NCBI GenBank assembly: GCA_934149245.1
Contig: CAKPER010000042.1
Location: 1-9,559, forward strand
DNA: 9,559 nt
Source: an uncultured Bacilli bacterium
GTDB taxonomy: Bacteria; Bacillota_I; Bacilli_A; RF39; UBA660
Direction: 5' to 3'
Shown one piece after another: positions 5,115-9,559 of the stretch. Every line of letters begins with the position of its first letter. Position 1 is the first letter of the stretch. Both the position numbers and the translations under genes were made by a program. The notes under the pieces were generated by a model that worked only from the letters and a program-made list of their open reading frames with translations, ran no database searches and had not been told where the DNA came from.

Positions 5115-6578
5115 ATGAAAAAAAATGTAAAAAAACTTTTTTGGTGTTTATTTACTATAATTCTATTTAGTGCTTTTTCTTTCGATGTTAGAGCACTAGA
5201 GATTGATGATAGTTTATTTAAGCAAGAAAAAATAAAATTAAAATTTAATAATGATGAGATTATAGTTTTTGGGAGAGTAGATGAGAAAATATTAGTTTCT
5301 GACTTTTTAGATGAATTAAATTTAGAAAGTGATACATATGAGGCTAATGTATTAGTAAATGATGAAATTGTATCCAATGAGTCATTCATTTCTAATGATA
5401 TGAATTTGCAGATTGTATGTGATGATAAAACTATGTTATTTCCTTTAAAAATAAAAGGGGATGTTGATAATGATGGTATGATTAGTAAAAATGATGTAGA
5501 TGAAATGTTAAACGATATTCTAGATGGTAGTGATGTTTCTTCTTTGAATGATGTAAATGAAGATGGTTTATTTGATATTAATGATGTTACTTATTTAGAT
5601 AGTATTATTAATAGTAGAACTTGGAATAGTATCAAGGATGTTAGTGATGTTTTATATGAAAGTTTAGACAAACCATCTATTTCTTATGTTAATGATGAAA
5701 TATTAGTCACTTATACAATACATGATTTTAATAATAATGTCTTAAATGGTATAGAGGGAAAAATTGATTATAATCATAGCTTGTTAGAGCTTTTGAGTAT
5801 TGAAGTTAATAAAAAGAGTGGTCTTATTAATACTGATAATAAATTTGCTTATTTATTTGATGACTATGCTGGAGGACAAGCACTTATAACCCTTAGATTT
5901 AAAGCAATAGCTAAAGGAACAGCTTTTGTTACACTAGAGAATATAATAGCCTCTGATACAGGAGCTAAATTAAACTTAGAAAGAAATTATGCTACTACAG
6001 ACATTCAAATAGAAGAGTATGGACGTGGTGGTGATGATGATAATAGTGTTATTCCACCTACAACTATTACTGAATCTGATAATGTTGGGGAAAACGTAAA
6101 TTCAAATAATTATTCATCAAATATCAGTTTTTTGAGTAATAAAGTTAATGATAATTATTCTAAAACTACATTACCTAGCTATGTTAGTCTTTCGAGTAAT
6201 AATTATATAAAAGACTTAAAAATAAAAGATTATAAAATAGATTTTAACAAAGATAAATTAGATTACTCAATTAAGGTTAATAATAAACTTAACAAATTAG
6301 ATTTAACTGTATTACTTGATGATGATAAAGCTCGCTACGAGATTGTAGGAAACAAAAATCTAAAAGTGGGAAACAATTTAGTTTCTATAATAGTAACAGC
6401 AGAAGATGGAAGCTCTAGAACTTATACTATTAATGTTGAAAGAAAAGGTAGTAATACAAAAAAAAGTGTAAATGATAAAATTAGTAATTCTTCTAGAATT
6501 GTAATTATAATTCTTATAGTTCTTATTATTATTGGACTTATTTATGTAATATTTAAAGATGACGAGGAAGACAAATAG
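5115..6578 (+). CDS. Secreted membrane-anchored protein with dockerin, cohesin-like and cadherin-like domains
   Basis: A 487-residue cell-surface protein. Residues 1-27 form a signal peptide (positive KKNVKK, hydrophobic core, likely cut after VRA). A beta-rich region (36-112) precedes a dockerin-type pair of calcium loops: D116-D118-D120-D127 (DVDNDGMISKND) and D146-N148-D150-D157 (DVNEDGLFDIND). Residues about 188-300 look like a cohesin-type beta sandwich (GIEGKIDYN, LLELLSIEV, GGQALITLRFKAI). A Ser/Asn/Asp-rich linker (303-360) follows. Then comes a cadherin-like beta-sandwich domain of the PF12733 type (about 360-443, with FNKDKLDYSIKV and AEDGSSRTYTINVER). One transmembrane helix (462-480) and a charged tail (KDDEEDK) end the protein; there is no LPXTG sortase signal. 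GAAAGG (5097-5102) is the ribosome binding site, 12 bases upstream. Function is unknown. Dockerin and cohesin modules mediate protein-protein docking, so a surface scaffold or adhesion role is an inference. The gene is transcribed alone. Confidence 0.88.
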   Translation: MKKNVKKLFWCLFTIILFSAFSFDVRALEIDDSLFKQEKIKLKFNNDEIIVFGRVDEKILVSDFLDELNLESDTYEANVLVNDEIVSNESFISNDMNLQIVCDDKTMLFPLKIKGDVDNDGMISKNDVDEMLNDILDGSDVSSLNDVNEDGLFDINDVTYLDSIINSRTWNSIKDVSDVLYESLDKPSISYVNDEILVTYTIHDFNNNVLNGIEGKIDYNHSLLELLSIEVNKKSGLINTDNKFAYLFDDYAGGQALITLRFKAIAKGTAFVTLENIIASDTGAKLNLERNYATTDIQIEEYGRGGDDDNSVIPPTTITESDNVGENVNSNNYSSNISFLSNKVNDNYSKTTLPSYVSLSSNNYIKDLKIKDYKIDFNKDKLDYSIKVNNKLNKLDLTVLLDDDKARYEIVGNKNLKVGNNLVSIIVTAEDGSSRTYTINVERKGSNTKKSVNDKISNSSRIVIIILIVLIIIGLIYVIFKDDEEDK

Positions 6579-6605
6579 CACTCTTATTTTGAGTTGCTAT
6601 TTTTT
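6573..6605 (+). terminator. Intrinsic terminator overlapping the surface-protein stop codon
   Basis: AAATAGCACTC (6573-6583) pairs with GAGTTGCTATTT (6591-6602) with one bulged T and a seven-base loop, and runs into TTTTTT. The stop codon TAG (6576-6578) lies inside the stem, so translation to the end could influence folding. Confidence 0.8.
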
Positions 6606-6944
6606 GTTTTAAAGAAAGTTCGATTTTGAATGATAGTTACAATAGTGAAAATAAGTACAGTGATTTTGTATTTGTTTTTCGAAAAGTTGTGTTAAATATA
6701 ATGACTGATATTAAAAAAACAATAATTTATTAAATATTTATAACAATATAAAATTATAACTCATAATTTCTGAAAAATAATAAACTAAAAAATAAAAATT
6801 TAATGTTATCTGTAACAAGGCATAACAGGACTTTTCAAAAAAATTATAACAAATTATGAATTTTATTATTCTATTCTGTTATGTTAATGTTTTTATTTTT
6901 GCTATAAGCCATTATTTCAAAATTCTACCTTATGTTAATTTTTT
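6606..6944. other. A+T-rich non-coding gap with several inverted repeats
   Basis: No convincing gene is visible on either strand. It contains a possible -10 box TATAAT (6697-6702) with only a poor -35 (TTGTTT 6672-6677, 19-base spacing). It also has hairpins at 6751-6769 (AAATTAT/ATAATTT) and 6804-6817 (TGTTA/TAACA), and the longer repeat listed at 6819-6885. The motif TAACA/TGTTA recurs several times between 6740 and 6890. An untranslated RNA between about 6709 and 6905 is possible but unproven. Confidence 0.4.
6819..6885. repeat. Long-range inverted repeat upstream of recG
   Basis: CATAACAG (6821-6828) and CTGTTATG (6876-6883) are perfect inverted repeats. As RNA the pairing extends to 12 bp (6819-6830 with 6874-6885) using G-U pairs. 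A T-rich stretch follows (TGTTTTTATTTTTG, about 6888-6901), so it might act as a terminator with a large loop. Confidence 0.4.
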
Positions 6945-6972
6945 TTGGCTTTTTATTTAGTTATGATATAAT
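6945..6972 (+). promoter_or_regulatory. Extended -10 sigma-A promoter of recG
   Basis: TTGGCT (6945-6950), 16 bases, then TGATATAAT (6964-6972), a TGN-extended perfect -10 box. Transcription should start near 6979, leaving only about 20 bases of leader containing GGAGGT before GTG 6999. This placement rules out the upstream ATG at 6978 as a practical start. Confidence 0.75.
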
Positions 6973-6998
6973 TATATATGTTTATACTGGAGGTAGAA

Positions 6999-8990
6999 GT
7001 GAGATATTTGGATGATATAGATGGCTTAGGACCAAAGTCTAAGGAATTGTTAGAAAAATTAAATATATATAGTGTTGAGGATTTAATTAGCTATTATCCT
7101 AGAAAGTATAATGTTATTAGAAGAACTAATATGGATAATATAGAGGATAAAGCAAAAGTCATAATAGATGGTTTAGTAGAAAATCAGCCAACTATTATAA
7201 ATTTAGCGAATGGATTAAAAAAAATTATTTTTAGAATTTCTAATAAAAAAAATATTTATAATATTAGTGCATACAATAAAGTTTATTTAATTAATGAATT
7301 AAAAGGTGGTGCTGAGGTTACTATTATTGGAAAATATAACAAATTAAAAAATACTATAGTTGCTAGTGAAGTAAGAATAGGACTTTTACCAGAAAAGGTG
7401 AAGATAGAGCCTGTCTATCAACTTACTAATGGTATTAATACTAGAATGATTAATAAATTTATTAATAATGTTTTAGATAGTGATTATGTAATAGAGGATA
7501 GTATACCAAGTACGTTTTCTGATAAATATAATTTTATGAGCAAAGAAAATGCTATTATGCAAATTCATAATCCTAGTGATATTGTTTCTTATAAAAGAGC
7601 AATACAAAGATTAAAATATGAAGAATTATTTGTATATCTATTTAAAATTAAATATTTAAAAGCTTGTGTTAAAAAAAATGAGAGGGCTATTACTAGAGTG
7701 TTTGACAATAAATTAGTTGACAACTTCATTGACAATCTTGGTTATGGCTTGACATCTGATCAATTAAGTGCTGTATCAGATATTAAAGCTGACTTGACAT
7801 CGACAAAGAGAATGAATAGACTTGTACAAGGGGATGTTGGTAGTGGTAAAACTATAGTGGCCATGATAGCCTGTTACATAAATTATTTATCTGGTTATCA
7901 AACAGCTTTAATGGTACCAACGGAAATATTAGCAAAACAACATTATGAAGATGCACTAAAATTATTTGAAAATACTGATATGAAGATTTGTTTACTTACT
8001 TCTTCTATCAAAAAAAGTGAAAAAAATAAATTATATAAACAAATTAAAGAAGGAACTATTGATTTTATTATTGGGACACAATCACTAATTCAAGAAGAAC
8101 TTACTTATAACAATTTAGGTCTTATCATTACAGATGAGCAACATAGGTTTGGTGTTAGACAAAGAGAAATTTTAAAAGATAAAGGTGAATACCCTGATAT
8201 TTTATCTTTAAGTGCAACTCCAATTCCTAGAACTTATGCTTTGGGAATATATGGTGATATTGATATATCAAATATTAAGACAAAACCTGTTGGAAGAAGA
8301 GATATTATAACTTATTTCAAAAAAAACAGCGAGATATATGATGTATTGGAAATGATGAAAAAAGAAATTGATAAAGGACATCAAATATATGTTATAGCTC
8401 CTTCAATTATAGATAGTGATGAAAAAGCTATTGATAATGTTGTAAAGTTGGAAGATAAGATGAACTTAGCATTTGGAAAAATAAGTAAAATAGGTTCTGT
8501 TCATGGAAAAATGTTGTCACAGGATAAAGAAAAGGTTATGCAAAAGTTTGAATGTGGAGATATAAATATTCTAATTTCTACTACTGTTATCGAGGTAGGT
8601 GTAAATGTTCCTAATGCCTCAATGATAGTTATATTTAATGCTAATAATTTTGGGCTTTCTACTTTACATCAACTAAGAGGTAGAGTAGGAAGAGGTAACA
8701 TTCAAAGCTATTGTATTTTACTTTCTGAAAAACCTAGTGATAGATTAAAAATGTTAGAGAAATGTAATGACGGTTTTGAGATAAGCGAGTACGATTTCGT
8801 TACGAGAGGTGAAGGTGACTTATTTGGAATTAGACAAAGTGGCGATATTGATTTTAAATTAGTTAATGTAAAGAAAGATTATGATTTTTTACTTAGAGTT
8901 AAAAAAGATGTAGAGGAGTTTACAGAAGAGTGTCAATCTTATGACATGTGGTATAAAGTAGGAAAAAGCCTTAATATTATTGATGATTAA
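6999..8990 (+). CDS. recG: ATP-dependent DNA helicase RecG
   Basis: Monomeric superfamily 2 double-strand DNA translocase that reverses stalled replication forks and processes Holliday junctions and D-loops. At 663 residues it is slightly shorter than the roughly 680-690 usual for the family. The N-terminus (4-37) has a helix-hairpin-like segment (LDDIDGLGPKSKELL ... YYPRKY), followed by the wedge OB-fold (about 50-135). The helicase core has Walker A GDVGSGKT (278-285), PTEILAKQH (307-315), GTQSL (359-363), Walker B-type DEQH (379-382), SATPIPRT (405-412), ISTTVIEVG (526-534) and motif VI QLRGRVGRG (558-566). The C-terminal TRG region (about 596-616, FVTRGEGDLFG then RQSGD) is the fork-reversal motif specific to RecG. 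I start at GTG 6999 because GGAGGT (6989-6994) lies four bases upstream and the promoter's start site is near 6979. An in-frame ATG at 6978 would add seven residues. No neighbour typical of Bacilli recG operons is present, so it is transcribed alone. Confidence 0.97.
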   Translation: MRYLDDIDGLGPKSKELLEKLNIYSVEDLISYYPRKYNVIRRTNMDNIEDKAKVIIDGLVENQPTIINLANGLKKIIFRISNKKNIYNISAYNKVYLINELKGGAEVTIIGKYNKLKNTIVASEVRIGLLPEKVKIEPVYQLTNGINTRMINKFINNVLDSDYVIEDSIPSTFSDKYNFMSKENAIMQIHNPSDIVSYKRAIQRLKYEELFVYLFKIKYLKACVKKNERAITRVFDNKLVDNFIDNLGYGLTSDQLSAVSDIKADLTSTKRMNRLVQGDVGSGKTIVAMIACYINYLSGYQTALMVPTEILAKQHYEDALKLFENTDMKICLLTSSIKKSEKNKLYKQIKEGTIDFIIGTQSLIQEELTYNNLGLIITDEQHRFGVRQREILKDKGEYPDILSLSATPIPRTYALGIYGDIDISNIKTKPVGRRDIITYFKKNSEIYDVLEMMKKEIDKGHQIYVIAPSIIDSDEKAIDNVVKLEDKMNLAFGKISKIGSVHGKMLSQDKEKVMQKFECGDINILISTTVIEVGVNVPNASMIVIFNANNFGLSTLHQLRGRVGRGNIQSYCILLSEKPSDRLKMLEKCNDGFEISEYDFVTRGEGDLFGIRQSGDIDFKLVNVKKDYDFLLRVKKDVEEFTEECQSYDMWYKVGKSLNIIDD

Positions 8991-8999
8991 CACTAATGA

Positions 9000-9034
9000 T
9001 TTACACTTTTTGTATGTAAAAATGTAAAATTTTT
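9000..9034 (+). terminator. Intrinsic terminator of recG
   Basis: TTTACA-c-TTTTT (9000-9011) pairs with AAAAATGTAAA (9018-9028) with one bulged C and a GTATGT loop, followed by ATTTTT (9029-9034). It starts nine bases after the recG stop. Confidence 0.7.
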
Positions 9035-9043
9035 GATAAACAC

Positions 9044-9072
9044 TTGATTTTTAAAAGATAATATATTATCAT
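9044..9072 (+). promoter_or_regulatory. Sigma-A-type promoter of the candidate small RNA
   Basis: TTGATT (9044-9049), 17 bases, TATCAT (9067-9072). Both hexamers and the spacing are identical to the promoter at 500-528. Transcription would start near 9079, at the first base of the first hairpin of the RNA. A 14-base palindrome (9057-9070, GATAATATATTATC) overlaps the -10 box and could be an operator. Confidence 0.5.
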
Positions 9073-9078
9073 TAGTAT

Positions 9079-9170
9079 GACATAAGAGATTATGTCCACT
9101 CGCTACGGAATAAAGTGTAGGAGTGTATTCAACCAAAACCCCCTGAAGAGGCCGTAAGGCCTCATTTTTG
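9079..9170 (+). ncRNA. Candidate small structured RNA with C-rich single-stranded tract
   Basis: About 90 bases with no reading frame but three consecutive hairpins. Hairpin 1 is GACATAA/TTATGTC (9079-9085, 9090-9096) with a GAGA tetraloop. Hairpin 2 is CACTC-g-CTAC with GTAG-GAGTG (9097-9106, 9117-9125), nine pairs with one bulged G and a ten-base loop. Hairpin 3 is GAGGCC/GGCCTC (9148-9153, 9158-9163) with a GTAA tetraloop and a T tract, an intrinsic terminator. Between hairpins 2 and 3 lies an unpaired stretch ending ACCCCCT (9138-9144). A promoter at the right distance precedes it. It is much richer in G+C than the surrounding gaps. I do not recognise it as tRNA, SRP RNA, 6S, tmRNA or a known riboswitch. 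It may regulate the replication-like gene downstream, or be part of an element's origin or leader. Confidence 0.6.
9148..9169 (+). terminator. Strong G+C-rich terminator ending the candidate RNA
   Basis: A perfect six-bp GAGGCC/GGCCTC stem with a GTAA tetraloop, followed by ATTTTT and then GTTT. It is the most G+C-rich hairpin in the window. Confidence 0.8.
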
Positions 9171-9338
9171 TTTGTAAAGCCTTTATTTATAAGGATTTAT
9201 GATTTTGAAAAAATTTTAAGGCCACATGAAAAGCCACTTTTTATGAATTTTTATAAAAATAGCTGGTTAAAGTATCTAATTATTTATGAAGTTAGATACT
9301 CTTTTTTTTGTTTTTTTAGAGTCGAGGGGTGATAAATA
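9171..9338 (+). promoter_or_regulatory. Leader region of the replication-like gene
   Basis: The stretch between the small RNA and the HTH remnant. It holds two very short frames with SD-like bases upstream: ATG 9199 (six codons, after AAGGA) and ATG 9226 (six codons, after AAGG). It also holds a repeated GCCAC and a 14-base palindrome ATTTTTATAAAAAT (9247-9260). The strong terminator at 9271-9309 comes next, then the Shine-Dalgarno GAGGGGTGAT (9324-9333). No clear promoter lies between the terminator and the start codon. An attenuated leader is possible but the mini-frames may be chance. Confidence 0.35.
9271..9309 (+). terminator. Intrinsic terminator in the leader of the replication-like gene
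   Basis: AGTATCTAA (9271-9279) pairs perfectly with TTAGATACT (9292-9300) across 12 bases, then C and eight T residues (9302-9309), with another seven T after one G. It would block read-through from the left into the gene at 9339. Confidence 0.85.
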
Positions 9339-9488
9339 ATGAAAGAGTTTACAGTATTTAAACCAGGTACTTTTACTGTTATGCCTAATACTCATCTAAT
9401 GGATAAAACATTATCACTTAAAGCAGTTGGATTATTATCAAAAATGTTAAATCTTCCTGATGATTGGGATTACTCTCTAAAAGGTTAG
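9339..9488 (+). pseudogene. Truncated replication-type HTH protein of a mobile element
   Basis: A 49-codon frame opening at ATG 9339 behind a strong Shine-Dalgarno (GAGGGGTGAT, 9324-9333). The translation (FTVMPNTHLMDKTLSLKA, GLLSKMLNLPDDWDYSLKG) matches the N-terminus of a helix-turn-helix family common in Bacillota phages, plasmids and integrative elements. There the sequence 'NHHLxDKxLSLKAKGLLSxMLSLPxDWDYSLKGL' is normally followed by a winged-helix body and often a DnaD-like or replication C-terminal domain. Here TAG (9486-9488) falls right after SLKG, where Leu and then ICKEG-like residues are expected. In the same frame CKE follows the stop, suggesting a small deletion or nonsense change. 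A terminator begins about 35 bases later. The gene therefore seems dead beyond the first helices, although its upstream control region is intact. A recoded or deliberately short peptide is less likely. Confidence 0.7.
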
Positions 9489-9523
9489 TGTAAAGAGTTT
9501 TGTGGCAAAAAGTTAAATTTTTT

Positions 9524-9559
9524 AAGAAATTAGTTAAATAAAATTAATTTCTTCTTTTT
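9524..9559 (+). terminator. Terminator after the HTH remnant, at the window edge
   Basis: AAGAAATTAGTT (9524-9535) pairs with AATTAATTTCTT (9542-9553), 12 bp including one G-U, around a six-base loop. CTTTTT follows to the last base. The tail may continue beyond the window. Confidence 0.65.

Noticed and set aside
4976..5389. Minus-strand open frame of over 130 codons across the start of the surface-protein gene
   Set aside because: Ser/Phe/Asn-rich low-complexity translation antisense to a well-supported signal peptide and dockerin region; no ribosome binding site or family match.
9097..9140. tRNA-like or T-arm sequence (GAGTG..TTCAACC)
   Set aside because: No acceptor stem, no anticodon arm and no cloverleaf; the pairing seen is a simple bulged hairpin.
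9139..9163. Hammerhead ribozyme core, suggested by CTGAAGA before the GAGGCC hairpin
   Set aside because: CTGAAGA fits CUGANGA, but the required GAAA after stem II is absent (a T tract follows instead) and there is no third stem with a cleavage site.
1..9559. CRISPR array, insertion sequence with transposase, or rRNA genes
   Set aside because: No regularly spaced repeats, no transposase-like frame and no rRNA-like G+C-rich stretch were found on either strand.

Overview
The window comes from a very A+T-rich bacterium that looks like a Bacillota member (Bacilli side). Almost every third codon position is A or T, Shine-Dalgarno sequences are of the AAGGAG type, promoters fit the sigma-A consensus, and several genes seem to start with GTG. 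TGG is used for Trp and the seven recognised complete or partial genes stop with TAA or TAG, so nothing points to a reassigned code. A dockerin/cohesin-like/cadherin-like surface protein and a replication-type helix-turn-helix (HTH) remnant would suit an uncultured gut Bacilli lineage (RF39 or Erysipelotrichia type). That placement is inference.

Layout, left to right. (1) 1-111 is the tail of a membrane protein resembling YibE/F, closed by a strong terminator. (2) 108-395 may be a small minus-strand gene. (3) 566-1735 is a two-gene operon, a LemA-like membrane protein followed by a YgjP/DUF45 zinc metallopeptidase. (4) 1965-2705 is a TrmH/SpoU RNA 2'-O-methyltransferase with a hairpin just before its ribosome binding site. 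(5) 2830-4674 is a seven-helix hybrid histidine kinase with a C-terminal receiver, behind a perfect TTGACA-N17-TATAAT promoter. (6) 4675-5114 is non-coding, with several inverted repeats. (7) 5115-6578 is a secreted, membrane-anchored dockerin, cohesin-like and cadherin-like protein. (8) 6606-6944 is non-coding and A+T-rich, with inverted repeats. (9) 6999-8990 is recG. (10) 8991-9559 is a dense regulatory region: the recG terminator, a promoter, a compact three-hairpin RNA ending in a clean intrinsic terminator, a second strong terminator, and a 49-codon remnant of a mobile-element replication-type HTH protein, itself followed by a terminator.

The housekeeping genes (trmH-like, recG) are separate transcription units rather than a pathway. 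The most interesting part is the right end. The candidate small RNA carries an exposed ACCCCCT tract that could pair with the GAGGGGT Shine-Dalgarno of the replication-like gene downstream. This resembles how plasmids and integrative elements restrain their replication genes, but here the target is broken. Other points of interest are the LemA plus soluble metallopeptidase pairing and a surface protein that joins a dockerin to a cohesin-like domain in one chain.
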